DNA of 25,785 nucleotides from Limnoraphis robusta CS-951 (lineage in GTDB: Bacteria > Cyanobacteriota > Cyanobacteriia > Cyanobacteriales > Microcoleaceae): NCBI RefSeq assembly GCF_000972705.2, contig NZ_LATL02000044.1, positions 1 to 25,785 on the forward strand, given 5' to 3'. Under the pieces are notes generated by a model. It was not told where the DNA came from, searched no databases, and saw only the letters and a list, made by a program, of their open reading frames with translations. Below are positions 5,939-16,500 of this stretch, one piece after another. Each line of letters starts with the position of its first letter. The first letter of the stretch is position 1. A program made the translations under genes and the position numbers.

Positions 5939-7246
5939 TTAAACCCTGGATGCAAACGTCGGGAGTTGAGTCGGTACCCACAGGGTAAAAGTTGATCCTT
6001 CACCGAAAACGCTTTCAACACTTAGATCTCCTCCCATTAATTGACAGAGTTTTTTTGCGATCGCTAAACCGAGTCCTGCACCGCCATACTTGCGAGTAGT
6101 TGACTCATCTTCTTGGGTAAAGGGTTCAAAAATTCTGGCTAATTGATCAGGTTTAATCCCAATTCCCGTATCACTACATTTTACCAATAACACATCCCCT
6201 AAACCCGGAGTAAAATCGACTTTATTTTCTTCAGAAACTCTCATAGGTAACTGTTCTCTAGTAATCCGTTCTAGACTCAAGGTAATGCTACCATTGTGGG
6301 TAAATTTACAACCATTACTCAGGAGTTGCAAGATACATTGACGAATTCTGCGGCTATCCGTATTCATAGAACCCGGATCATTAATATAGTCAACCGTTAA
6401 AGTATTATCATTTTTATCGGCTAGAGGTTGTACTTGAGTAAGCGCTTCATCGACCAGTTCTTTCACCTGAAATTCATGGGGATAAACTCGTTGTTTACCC
6501 GTCTCGAGTTGACACATTTCCAAAATATTACTAAAAATAGCCAGTAAATCCTGTCCAGCGTGGTTAATTTGTTGAAGATCAGGAATCAAATCTTCTAACT
6601 GTTGATCTTGAGCTTCCATTTCTAGCAATTGACTGTAGCCAATAATCGCATTCAGAGGAGTACGAAGTTCGTGACTCATCATCGCTAAAAATTGACTTTT
6701 AACCCGACTAGCTCTTTCGGCGATATCTCGAGCCTGAATCAATTCTCGCAGGGAATCTTCCAGTTGAACCTGAGTTTGTTGTAACTCATTGAGCGTGTGT
6801 GTCAATTCTGTTGTTCGTTCTTGTACTCGCAATTCTAGGTCTTTGGTGAGTCGCCGCAACGTGAGATGAGTTTTCACTCGCACCAGCACTTCTTCGACTT
6901 GGAAAGGCTTGGTAATATAATCAACGCCACCGACTTGAAAAGCCAAAACCTTATTAAAAACATCATCCAAAGCGCTCAAGAAAATCACCGGAATATCGCG
7001 AGAGGCTTCCATTGATTTAAGCTGAGAACAAACCTGATAGCCATCCATATCAGGCATTTTAATATCGAGCAGTACCAAGTCCGGCGGGTCAGTTTCCACT
7101 GAACGGATCGCCATCTTGCCATTGATGGCTTTGCGAATTTCATACCCCTGCTCTTGCAATATTGAAGATAAAACGCGCAGGTTGTTCGGGGTATCATCAA
7201 CAATCAGGATATCAGCTTTGTAGTCCCGAACGGGATTGTGAGTCAT
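5939..7246 (-). CDS. Receiver-histidine kinase (REC-HisKA-HATPase)
   Basis: Numbered from the ATG at 7246 (435 aa); an in-frame TTG 26 codons upstream is the alternative. The receiver domain at 12-130 has acceptor Asp61 and Lys113. A coiled coil (130-185) joins it to a HisKA domain with SHELRTPLNA (His192). The HATPase has an N-box around Asn311, DTGIGI at 359-364 and GGAGLGLAI at 388-396. All catalytic residues are present. There is no membrane segment, so it acts in the cytoplasm. A kinase that begins with a receiver can take a phosphoryl group from another kinase, and the hybrid sensor kinase gene lies directly upstream. The REC-GGDEF protein 46 nt downstream has a very similar receiver and is a likely output. 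The partnership is inferred from gene order. Confidence 0.9.
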   Translation of the reverse strand: MTHNPVRDYKADILIVDDTPNNLRVLSSILQEQGYEIRKAINGKMAIRSVETDPPDLVLLDIKMPDMDGYQVCSQLKSMEASRDIPVIFLSALDDVFNKVLAFQVGGVDYITKPFQVEEVLVRVKTHLTLRRLTKDLELRVQERTTELTHTLNELQQTQVQLEDSLRELIQARDIAERASRVKSQFLAMMSHELRTPLNAIIGYSQLLEMEAQDQQLEDLIPDLQQINHAGQDLLAIFSNILEMCQLETGKQRVYPHEFQVKELVDEALTQVQPLADKNDNTLTVDYINDPGSMNTDSRRIRQCILQLLSNGCKFTHNGSITLSLERITREQLPMRVSEENKVDFTPGLGDVLLVKCSDTGIGIKPDQLARIFEPFTQEDESTTRKYGGAGLGLAIAKKLCQLMGGDLSVESVFGEGSTFTLWVPTQLPTFASRV

Positions 7247-7381
7247 CGGATTTGGAATTTGCAGTTGTGGTAAGAATTCACCCCATCCGTCAATTTTGGC
7301 GGTCAATGGGGATAGGTATCTCAATAACGTACACTCATGTTTGTTGCTATTTTATCTGATTTTGAACCGATTTTTTGAGGA

Positions 7382-10300
7382 TTATTCTTGATCGGTCTGG
7401 GGAGTCATCAACTCTACAATGCGGTCAAATTCAAAGTTTTCTACCATCTGGGTTAAGGCTTTGGCGACAGAAGCATCACTTTCAGGAATAGCTTGAATTA
7501 GATCCAACATTTGTCGATCTCGACCCACCAAAGCGGCTTGCTGCATTTGTGATCGCCATTCTGCTGACATCATCTTCAGGTGTATTGGCTCGATTTTTTC
7601 TTCGATTTCATCGGAATTCAAACACCGATTCAAATTCATTGCTGATGTTTTTGGTCGATAAATATACCGCACCCCCAAATAATGAGCAATCTTCTCAAAA
7701 ATAATTTCTTCTCGAAATGGCTTCCCGACAAAATCATTACATCCCGCCTCTAAAACGGCGCCGCGATCTTGTTCAAATGCACTCGCTGTTAAAGCAACAA
7801 TCACAACTTGATCTCCCTCAGAAGAAGCGCGAATTTGTTGAGTCGCTTCATATCCATCGAGAATCGGCATTCGCATATCCATCCAAATAAAATGCGGTCG
7901 CCAACTGTTCCAAATCTCTACTGCTTCTTGACCGTTTTCTGCTTCTTGAACTTGAAAACCGACTGAGATTAACAGCCGCGATAGCAGTTGACGATTTTGC
8001 CATTGATCATCGACAACTAAGATGCGATACTCGGGTTGATCGGGTTCTAATCCGATGGCTGTTTGTAGATTTTTTTGTGCTTGAATATCACAGGTTTCTG
8101 TGGGAGTGACTCGAATATTAAATAGAAAGGTTGTTCCGACCCCTAAATCACTTTTTACGGTAATATCTCCGCCCATCATCTGTACAAATTTACGGCTAAT
8201 GGGTAATCCTAAACCAGTTCCTTGTTGAGATTTTCGTCCTGTTTCCGTTTGAATAAACGCATCAAAAATGCTATGAATTTCATCGGGTGCGATTCCGCTT
8301 CCGCTATCTGTTACCTCGAAGACAAGATTAACAGTATCTTGTGAATATTCCGCTTCAGAAGTTTGTTGTTTAACTTTTAAAGTTACGCCGCCTTTTTCAG
8401 TATATTTGATCGCATTGACCAGTAAATTAATCAAAACTTGACGCAGTTTACTGTCATCGGTTTTGACAAATTGAGGAACATTTGCATCTCGCTGAAATTT
8501 CAGAGATAAACCTTTTGTTGCCACCTTTAAATGTAGCATTTTCTCTAAAGTCTCGAGTAAATGATGCAGATCGAAACTGCTTTCATTTAATATCATCCGC
8601 CCGGCTTCTATTTTGGATAAGTCTAAAATATTGTTAATTAAAGTCAGTAAATGTTCGCCGCTACTATTAATAATATTCAGATTATTTTGTTGTTCGGGGG
8701 TGAGAGAGAGATCGCGATTCATCAATTGAGAAAAACCTAGAATCGCGTTTAAAGGGGTTCTGAGTTCGTGGCTCATATTTGCGAGAAATTCACTTTTAGC
8801 GCGGTTCGCCGCTTCCGCCGCATCTTTGGCTTGTTCTAACACCATTTCCGCTTGTTTGCGCTGCGTAATATCTTTTAAAATCGCGGTAAAAATCCAACCA
8901 TCGCGAATTTTTAACTTAGAAATCGAAGCTTCAGCCGGAAATTCTTCACCATTTTTTCGGCGACCATAAACTTCTCGAGATCGTTCGCCCATTTTGCGAG
9001 ATTGGCATTCTAAACTCGAGAAATCACCGACATATTGATGATGAAATTTTCGGGATTTCATCGGCAGAAGCATTTCTAAAAATTCACCAATGGCTTCAGC
9101 CGCAGAATAGCCAAAAATCTTTTCAGCCCCGTGATTAAACAGTAAAATCTTTTGAGTTTCATCTACCGAAATAATCGCATCTTCTGCATTATCTAAAATT
9201 CCTGCTAATCGTTCTTGACTTTCTTTGAGTCCTTGTTCGGCGCGATCGCGTTCTAAACCTATCGGAATAATCTCTCCCACTCGTTGAATTAACTTGATTT
9301 CTTCGGGACTCCAAACTTTCTGATAACGAACCCTACTGCAACCAACGGAACCGACAATTTCTCCGGCACTCATCATCGGAACGGCGAGAAAAGATTGAGT
9401 TCCTTCATGTTTCCAGTTGCGTTTTTCATTACTGGCTTCTTCGGGTAAATCTTCTATATTGGGAATGTGCAGAATATTATTATTTTGAAGCTGTTGATAA
9501 CTCCAACCCAGAGGTTTAATAGACATTCCTTGTACTTTGTGCATCACCGAGGGAATATTCTGATTACACCACTCATGGGTCATGTTAATAAACTGTCGTT
9601 CTTGATCAGAATATTGAACCACATAACAGCGATCGCTATCGGTTAGCTTGCCAATTTCAGCGAGAGCAAAATTAATCGCCGTATTCACATCTTGGTCCAC
9701 AAACTGCTGAAAAATCCGACTAATTGAATGGTCAATGTTGGAGCGATTTTGCAAAGCCAGTTCAGTTTGTTTCCGTTCTGTGATATCATTGAGTATACTT
9801 AATACACAAGTTTGTCCGTTTAAATTAATCAGTTCTGCTGAGTATAACCCAATTCTAATCTCTCCAGATTTGCTGCGAAAATCACATTCAATACTGCGAA
9901 CAATTCCTTGTTGATCGAGGATTTCAAAGATGCGATCGCGATCTTCCGAATGCGCCCATATCTGCAAATTGAGTGTATTTTTATCCCTCACCTCCGAGGG
10001 GTGATAACCAAAAAAATTAAGCGCACTTTCATTAAATTCTATAATATAACCATCTAATAACCGCGTGATGATACTGGGATTGGGGTTACTCTGAAAGGCT
10101 TTATAAAATTTATTCTCAGAAAGTCGTAATGCTCTTTCTATCTGTTTGCGTTCCCAAATTTCTTCTCGTAACAGTTGGTTGACATCTTTGAGTTGGATCG
10201 TCCGGTCTTCGACGCGAATTTCTAACTCTTCAAAAGCCGTTTTTAACTGACGCGCCATTTGATTAAACGACTCAGCCAATACCTCTAATTCACTCACACG

Positions 10301-11497
10301 AGCGGTATGAACGGTTTGATCGAGCTGTCCAAAAGCGATGGCTTGACTCGCCCGCGCTAGTTGTAAAATTTGCCGAGCAATCCAACGAGAAGTCAACCAA
10401 CCCAACCCAATTGCTAATATTAAAGCGGCTAAACATACTATAATTGTGGTGCGACGGTTGGCATTAATTTGTTCCATAAAATCCGCTTCAGGAACCACCA
10501 CCACAATCAACCAATCCAATCCATAACCATCAGAATAGGGCGTAACCGCCAAAAAATGCCGTTTACCATCTATTTTAAAATCGAGTTGCTGGGCCTGGGT
10601 AATTTGGTTTAGAGATCCGACAGATTGAATCAAATTTTTAATAGTCGCCCGAGTCAGAGGATCTTGACTTTCTACGCCTGGAATTCTCAGCCATTGATCA
10701 CTGTCGGGGTTAATCTGATCAAGAGGTTCGTAGGTAGAAGTCGCAACCAGTTCCCCGGAACGTTCTAGAATAAAAGTTTCGCCGGAAGGAGTCAATTTGA
10801 GGCGGCGCAGAAAATCACTTAACACCGTTAAAATGACATCAACCGCCATCACCCCTTGTAGATTCCCAGCCCTATCATAAAACGGTTGAGCCGCCGTTAG
10901 CCCAAACTCTCCCCGTACAAAAGGGTAAATCGGACTCCAAGTGGCTTTTCCGCTTTTGATCGCCGCATTGTACCAAGGTCGAGTCCGAGGATCAAAATCA
11001 TCCAGGGGTTTGAGGGGAGAAATAGGATCGAGTAAGGGATCGCGCTGCTTTAATAAACGTTGATAGTAAGCCTGTGAGGCGAAACTGGCGAGGGAAGTCT
11101 CAGGAGTGCGATAAACGCCGAGGTAGTCTCCGTCAGCAGTACCCAGATAGATTTCTTGGACGGACTGAAATCGTTGCATTTGCAACATAAAGCGATTTTC
11201 AATCACCGACAAATTTTTCAACGCCAGTTGTCCCCCCCGAGCCGCATCTGTATTAATCTGGGTAATCAGTAGCGGTTCTTCGAGATAGTTGTCGAGTCGT
11301 TCGTTAACGTGATCGCCGAGTTCATCCATCAACTGACTGGCTAAGTCCTGCACTGCTTTTTGACCGTTGCGATAAGCCAAATACCCCGTTAGCCCGACGA
11401 CCGCAACAATCTCAATCGCAAAGGGTACGATCAAAATCAGTTGTAAGGGCATTCTCAGCTTTCGACTCAACAGACGGCGTAGGGGATTAACAGGCAT
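7382..11497 (-). CDS. Membrane hybrid histidine kinase (dCache-HAMP-PAS-GAF-PAS-HK-REC)
   Basis: The 1371-aa sensor has a first membrane helix at about 18-41, an outside sensing region of double Cache type (about 55-345, including FDPRTRPWYNAA), a second helix at about 351-370 and HAMP at 371-425. PAS at about 460-575, GAF at about 590-750 and PAS at about 760-880 follow, each PAS ending in a DIT(E/Q)RKQ linker. The kinase core has SHELRTPLNA (His910), the N-box near Asn1028, DSGSGI at 1064-1069 and GTGLGL at 1093-1098. A receiver (1157-1272) has Asp1207 and Lys1259. A helical tail after the receiver (about 1305-1365) resembles tails on other cyanobacterial hybrid kinases. The GAF has no obvious bilin-binding Cys motif. 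It probably heads the operon with the next two genes. The ligand is unknown. Confidence 0.92.
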   Translation of the reverse strand: MPVNPLRRLLSRKLRMPLQLILIVPFAIEIVAVVGLTGYLAYRNGQKAVQDLASQLMDELGDHVNERLDNYLEEPLLITQINTDAARGGQLALKNLSVIENRFMLQMQRFQSVQEIYLGTADGDYLGVYRTPETSLASFASQAYYQRLLKQRDPLLDPISPLKPLDDFDPRTRPWYNAAIKSGKATWSPIYPFVRGEFGLTAAQPFYDRAGNLQGVMAVDVILTVLSDFLRRLKLTPSGETFILERSGELVATSTYEPLDQINPDSDQWLRIPGVESQDPLTRATIKNLIQSVGSLNQITQAQQLDFKIDGKRHFLAVTPYSDGYGLDWLIVVVVPEADFMEQINANRRTTIIVCLAALILAIGLGWLTSRWIARQILQLARASQAIAFGQLDQTVHTARVSELEVLAESFNQMARQLKTAFEELEIRVEDRTIQLKDVNQLLREEIWERKQIERALRLSENKFYKAFQSNPNPSIITRLLDGYIIEFNESALNFFGYHPSEVRDKNTLNLQIWAHSEDRDRIFEILDQQGIVRSIECDFRSKSGEIRIGLYSAELINLNGQTCVLSILNDITERKQTELALQNRSNIDHSISRIFQQFVDQDVNTAINFALAEIGKLTDSDRCYVVQYSDQERQFINMTHEWCNQNIPSVMHKVQGMSIKPLGWSYQQLQNNNILHIPNIEDLPEEASNEKRNWKHEGTQSFLAVPMMSAGEIVGSVGCSRVRYQKVWSPEEIKLIQRVGEIIPIGLERDRAEQGLKESQERLAGILDNAEDAIISVDETQKILLFNHGAEKIFGYSAAEAIGEFLEMLLPMKSRKFHHQYVGDFSSLECQSRKMGERSREVYGRRKNGEEFPAEASISKLKIRDGWIFTAILKDITQRKQAEMVLEQAKDAAEAANRAKSEFLANMSHELRTPLNAILGFSQLMNRDLSLTPEQQNNLNIINSSGEHLLTLINNILDLSKIEAGRMILNESSFDLHHLLETLEKMLHLKVATKGLSLKFQRDANVPQFVKTDDSKLRQVLINLLVNAIKYTEKGGVTLKVKQQTSEAEYSQDTVNLVFEVTDSGSGIAPDEIHSIFDAFIQTETGRKSQQGTGLGLPISRKFVQMMGGDITVKSDLGVGTTFLFNIRVTPTETCDIQAQKNLQTAIGLEPDQPEYRILVVDDQWQNRQLLSRLLISVGFQVQEAENGQEAVEIWNSWRPHFIWMDMRMPILDGYEATQQIRASSEGDQVVIVALTASAFEQDRGAVLEAGCNDFVGKPFREEIIFEKIAHYLGVRYIYRPKTSAMNLNRCLNSDEIEEKIEPIHLKMMSAEWRSQMQQAALVGRDRQMLDLIQAIPESDASVAKALTQMVENFEFDRIVELMTPQTDQE

Positions 11498-11639
11498 AGC
11501 TGGGATGGCAGGGGAGACAGAAGAATTAATTTAAGCTTAATTTTGACCAATCGTATCGGGTGTATGGGGGAATATTTAAAACAATTTACACAATTTAATC
11601 GTAAGCCATCTCAGGAACAATTGTTAGCGGATCAATGCC

Positions 11640-11663
11640 TGAATTGGGTGAAACCGCTACAAT
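11640..11663 (+). promoter_or_regulatory. Possible -10 element for ribBA
   Basis: TACAAT at 11658-11663 is a good -10 match about 35 nt before the likely ribBA start. No -35 hexamer is seen at normal spacing. The divergent gap 11498-11696 must also hold the promoter of the hybrid kinase gene, which I could not place. Confidence 0.3.
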
Positions 11664-11696
11664 CAAAATAAACTTTAATTGATAAGCCGAAAAGGT

Positions 11697-13448
11697 GTGA
11701 ACGAGTCTGTGTCTTCTCCAAACAATCCAACTCAACCGTTTCAGTTTGACTCCATCGCAGACGCCCTGGCTGACCTGAAAGCCGGACGTTGTATTGTGGT
11801 CGTCGATGATGAAAATCGGGAAAATGAAGGTGATCTTATTGGTGCGGCTCAGTTTGCAACACCCGATATGATTAACTTCATGGCGGTTCATGCGCGAGGC
11901 TTAATTTGTTTAGCCCTGACAGGCGATCGCCTCGATCAACTCGATCTCCCCTTGATGGTCGCCAACAACACCGACAGCAACCAAACCGCTTTTACCGTTA
12001 GTATTGATGCGTCTCCGGCGATGGGGGTCAGCACCGGGATTTCTGCTGAAGATCGCGCCCGCACCATCCAAGTGGCGATCAATCCCTCGGCTCGTCCCCA
12101 AGATTTGCGACGACCAGGCCATATTTTCCCCTTGAGGGCGCGAGAAGGGGGGGTTTTGAAACGCGCAGGTCATACAGAAGCGGCGATTGATTTAGCTCGG
12201 TTAGCGGGGTTGTATCCGGGTGGGGTGATTTGTGAAATTCAAAACCCGGATGGTTCGATGTCTCGTTTACCCGAGTTAATTGAATACGCTCAAATTCACC
12301 ATCTCAAACTGATTAGCATTGCCGATCTGATTAGTTATCGCCTACTCCATGATCGCTTTATTCATCGCGAATCGGTTGCCAAATTGCCAACTCAGTTTGG
12401 TGATTTTTTGATTTATGCCTATCGCAATACGCTGGATCAATCCGAACACGTGGCGATTATTAAAGGCGATCCGATGCGGTTTAAAAATATGCCTGTGATG
12501 GTGCGGGTGCATTCGGAATGTTTGACGGGAGATGCCTTTGGATCGTTGCGTTGTGACTGTCGGATGCAGTTGCAAAGTGCGTTGAAAATGATCGAACAGG
12601 CGGGGGCGGGTGTGGTGGTTTATCTGCGTCAGGAAGGCCGAGGAATTGGGTTGATTAATAAGTTAAAAGCCTATTCTTTACAAGATTTGGGATTGGATAC
12701 TGTAGAAGCCAATGAACGCTTAGGGTTTCCGGCGGACTTACGAAATTATGGCATGGGAGCGCAGATTTTAAATGATATTGGGGTGAAAGAAATTCGGTTG
12801 ATTACGAATAATCCTCGTAAAATTGCCGGGTTAAAAGGCTATGGAATTGAAGTGGTGGATCGGGTTCCGTTGTTGATTGAAGCAACGGATTATAATTCGG
12901 TTTATTTGGCAACGAAGGCGAAAAAGTTGGGTCATTTGTTGATTCAAACTTATTTAGTCACGGTGGCGATACAATGGCAGGAAACCGGTGTGCAGTCTGT
13001 GGCGGAAGAATTGAATCTAGAGACGCCTGCAACGCCTGCTGTGTTGAAATCTGCCGCCCAACTTTATGAACGTTCGGAGCGTTTAGAAAAGCTGACGGAT
13101 TTAGTCATAAGTCACGATTTACTGTTACAAGAAGAACAGCGTCCTGTGGCTACGGCGTTGTTTCATCGGGCGTCTTTGACGTTTCATTTGGGTTTAGATC
13201 AACCGGATTCTGCGAGTTCTGATTGGTATGAACAAATCGATCATCCTTATGTCGAAGCGATCGCCAAAATTCTCGATCAAATTATCACGTTTCCGGGACT
13301 GAAAAAGTTAGAATTTCTAGTTTCTCCGGGGGTTGATCCGTTAGGGAGTTTAAAGGTACAACTTCAGCGAAAAACTTTTCCTTTAAGTCAATTTCCTTCC
13401 TCAATTTGCGATCAGCTTGAACCTCAAACCATTTACACTTTCTCTTAA
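11697..13448 (+). CDS. ribBA: Bifunctional riboflavin protein: DHBP synthase / GTP cyclohydrolase II
   Basis: Makes both precursors of riboflavin: RibB converts ribulose 5-phosphate to 3,4-dihydroxy-2-butanone 4-phosphate, and RibA opens GTP. Numbered from the GTG at 11697 (583 aa), the RibB part spans about 15-215 with [10 protein letters not shown] (37-46) and GHTEA (158-162). The RibA part spans about 225-425 with zinc ligands Cys275, Cys286 and Cys288 and the loop QEGRGIGL. A region of about 160 aa follows RibA (about 425-583) that belongs to neither catalytic domain. I cannot assign it, though cyanobacterial RibBA proteins are often longer than the two domains. The start is uncertain: TTG 11679, GTG 11697 and GTG 11709 are all in frame, and no ATG precedes the conserved region. 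Confidence 0.95.
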   Translation: MNESVSSPNNPTQPFQFDSIADALADLKAGRCIVVVDDENRENEGDLIGAAQFATPDMINFMAVHARGLICLALTGDRLDQLDLPLMVANNTDSNQTAFTVSIDASPAMGVSTGISAEDRARTIQVAINPSARPQDLRRPGHIFPLRAREGGVLKRAGHTEAAIDLARLAGLYPGGVICEIQNPDGSMSRLPELIEYAQIHHLKLISIADLISYRLLHDRFIHRESVAKLPTQFGDFLIYAYRNTLDQSEHVAIIKGDPMRFKNMPVMVRVHSECLTGDAFGSLRCDCRMQLQSALKMIEQAGAGVVVYLRQEGRGIGLINKLKAYSLQDLGLDTVEANERLGFPADLRNYGMGAQILNDIGVKEIRLITNNPRKIAGLKGYGIEVVDRVPLLIEATDYNSVYLATKAKKLGHLLIQTYLVTVAIQWQETGVQSVAEELNLETPATPAVLKSAAQLYERSERLEKLTDLVISHDLLLQEEQRPVATALFHRASLTFHLGLDQPDSASSDWYEQIDHPYVEAIAKILDQIITFPGLKKLEFLVSPGVDPLGSLKVQLQRKTFPLSQFPSSICDQLEPQTIYTFS

Positions 13449-13500
13449 AAGAGAGCTAATTTTAAGGCATCCGTTATAATGGGGAGATTAAGTGAACAAT

Positions 13501-16500
13501 TTAACTCGTCCGCTTAACTGAAAAGGGTATACGAATAACAAACTCGGTTCCTTGTTCGAGTTGAGAATGACATTCGATAGAACCGCCATGTTTTTCGGTG
13601 ATAATCTGATAACAGATCGATAAACCCATTCCGGTTCCTTTTCCCACAGGTTTTGTGGTGAAAAAGGGATCGAAAATACGCTCTTTGATGTCTTCGGAAA
13701 TCCCTAAACCGTTATTGGCGATCGCGATCATCACTTGATCATCGGAGGTGAGTTCTGTGCGAATTTTAATGTGAGGGCGATCAAAGCGTTCTCCGTTTTC
13801 AGTAAAATGTTTGAGCGATTCTTCGAGAGCATCAATGGCGTTGCTGAGGATATTAATAAACACTTGATTGAGTTGTCCGGCGTAGCATTCTACAGGTTGT
13901 AAATCACCATATTCTTTGATCACTTCAATGGCTGGACGGTTCAGATTTTTGTGCAGACGACTCTCCAAAATCATCAAGGTGCTGTTAATTCCTTCGTGAA
14001 TATCAATGGTTTTCAATTCCGCTTCATCCAGACGGGAAAATGTTCGCAGTGACTCCACGATTTTCTTGATGCGTTCTGCTCCCGTTTGCATGGAATTAAT
14101 CAGTTTCGGTAAGTCTTCAGTCACAAAGTCTAAGTCAATTGTAGCGATTTCTGCGATAATTTCTGGATGAGGATCACGGTAGTGAGTTTGATAGAGTTCA
14201 ATTAGTCTAAATAGATCATTGGCATAATCGTGAGCATGAGTTAAGTTACCATAAATAAAGCTGGCTGGATTATTAATTTCATGGGCGACACCCGCAACCA
14301 GTTGACCTAAAGATGACATTTTTTCATTTTGAATCATTTGGGCTTGAGTGCGGCGAAGTTCTTGCATCGCTTGTTCGAGTTCTTGAGCTTTTGTTCGAGT
14401 TTGATCGTAGAGTTCAGCTTGTTTGAGTGCAATGGCTAACTGTTCGACTACTGCTTCTAATAAACTGATTTCTTCATCACTCCAATTCCGCATTTTTTCA
14501 TAGTGGGTACTACAGGTGAGTAAGCCAATTTTACCGGAATATTTGGGGAGGGGAATACTCACAAATGATTTGGTTTGAGTGGATTTTAAAACTTGTTTAA
14601 ACAGTCTGTTTTTTTCGAGATCAGCATCGAAAATTTTTGTCACTTTTGAGTTTAAAGCTCGTTCGGTGATTGGCGAAATCAAAGCATCTGAAAATTTTTG
14701 TCCTTGAAAGTCCGGTAAATCAGGGTTATGAGATTCTTGAATGACTTCTAAGTAGGGTTGACTATCATCAGGATAATATACACAGAAGCTACAACGATCT
14801 ACAGATAAACACTCTTTGACACTTTCTAAAGTCGCTTTTAAAATTGTATCAAAATCTAGGGATTTACGGATTTGTGTTGTGAGTTGGTTGAGGATTTTTT
14901 CTCGTCTGGCTTGCTGTCTTAGGTACTGCTCTGTTCGCTTGCGATCTGTTATTTCAACGGCAATTCCGACTGTCCCTAAAACTTGATTGTGATCACTAAT
15001 AATTGGGGTTTTGTAAATTTCTAACCAGCTTACTTTACCATCAGAATAAATGATTTTTTTCTCGGAAAGCAAAGGCTTGTCTGAAATCATAACGTCCTGA
15101 TCATCTTTGAGGATTTTACGTGCTAATTCCTCCCCAAAAAAATCAGAATCGACTCGACCAATCATTTGCTCAGGAGTTAAACCAAATTGGCGACTCAAAG
15201 GATCATTCACCGCAACAAATTGACCTTGTTTGTTTTTCAGCCAAGCCATGTGAGGAATATTATTGAGTAAATATTTGATCTGATTTTGTTGAATTCTCAG
15301 CTTTTCTTCGGTGCGTTTCCGTTCGGTAATATTTTCACTGGTTGCAATAATTTGATAAACTTTACCTTGAGAATTTTTCAAGGGTGCAAGGGTGATAAAC
15401 CACCAGGTTAGCTCATTTTCAATCGAAAATCTTTCTTCAAAAGAAAGGCTTTCACCCGAGCGAACAACTTCCCGGTATCGAGGGAGGAAAATTTTAGCCA
15501 TTTCCGGCGGAAAAGCTTGTTTGAGGGTTTGACCAATAAAACTTTTTAGCGGTTGACTAAAAGCTTTAATGGAAGCGGGATTAAAGCGAACCAACCGAAA
15601 ATCTTCGCCCTGATTAATAACATCCAGAACAAAAATTCCATAATTAATATTATCCCAAATACTTTGTAGAAAAGCTTTTTGGATTTTCAGTTCTTGTTCA
15701 GTGCGTTTAAAATCGGTGATATCGGTGGAAATACCACAGATCGCATAGGGTTGATTATTCTCGTTTAATAACGGAAATTTTACGGCTAAAAAATGACGTT
15801 CCCCTTCCTGAGAAATCACCGTTTCTTCGAGATGAATCGGTTGACCTTGCTCAATGACCTGTAAATCATTATCTAGAATAGATTCAGCAATTTTAGCGGG
15901 CATAACTTCTAAATCTGTTTTACCGATCCAGTCGGCTTGTTTCACCTGAAAAATTTGCTCAACAGCCCGGTTCACTAGAGTATAACGAGCTTCTAAATCT
16001 TTCACATAAATGCCAACGGGTGTATGATCAAGAATAGCTTGCAGTTGTGCCTGAGAACGTTTTAATTCCAATTGAATCCGTTTTTGTTCGGTAATATCAA
16101 TTGCCATTGATGCGACTCCGACAAATTCATTTTTTGCAGTAACGAGGGGAGTATTGTACCATTGACAGGTAATAAAGCGACCGTCTTTCGTGAGATTTTT
16201 GTTAATATTATAACTCCCATTCTTTTGGGTTAGTAAATCAGCAACGACCTTACTCACCTGTTTTCGTTCAAATTCAGGAACCAAAAATTCCAGATTACTT
16301 CCGATCGCTTCGGAGGCGGTGTAGCCAAAAATCCGTTCAGCCGCCGGATTCCAAGCTGTTACCTGAAACTCAGTATTCCACTCAATTACTGCTAAGGGTG
16401 TTTGCTGAACTAATAGGGACAATCGTTGCTCAGAAACTCGCAGTTTATCTTCAATGCTGTTGCAATTGCCTAGTGTGTGGTCAAGGGTATTGCTAATATC

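Noticed and set aside
13436..13480. Terminator between ribBA and the convergent kinase, and a TATAAT near 13474
   Set aside because: The only stem (TCTCT/AGAGA) has five pairs and no T run, and the TATAAT has no gene start at a sensible distance.
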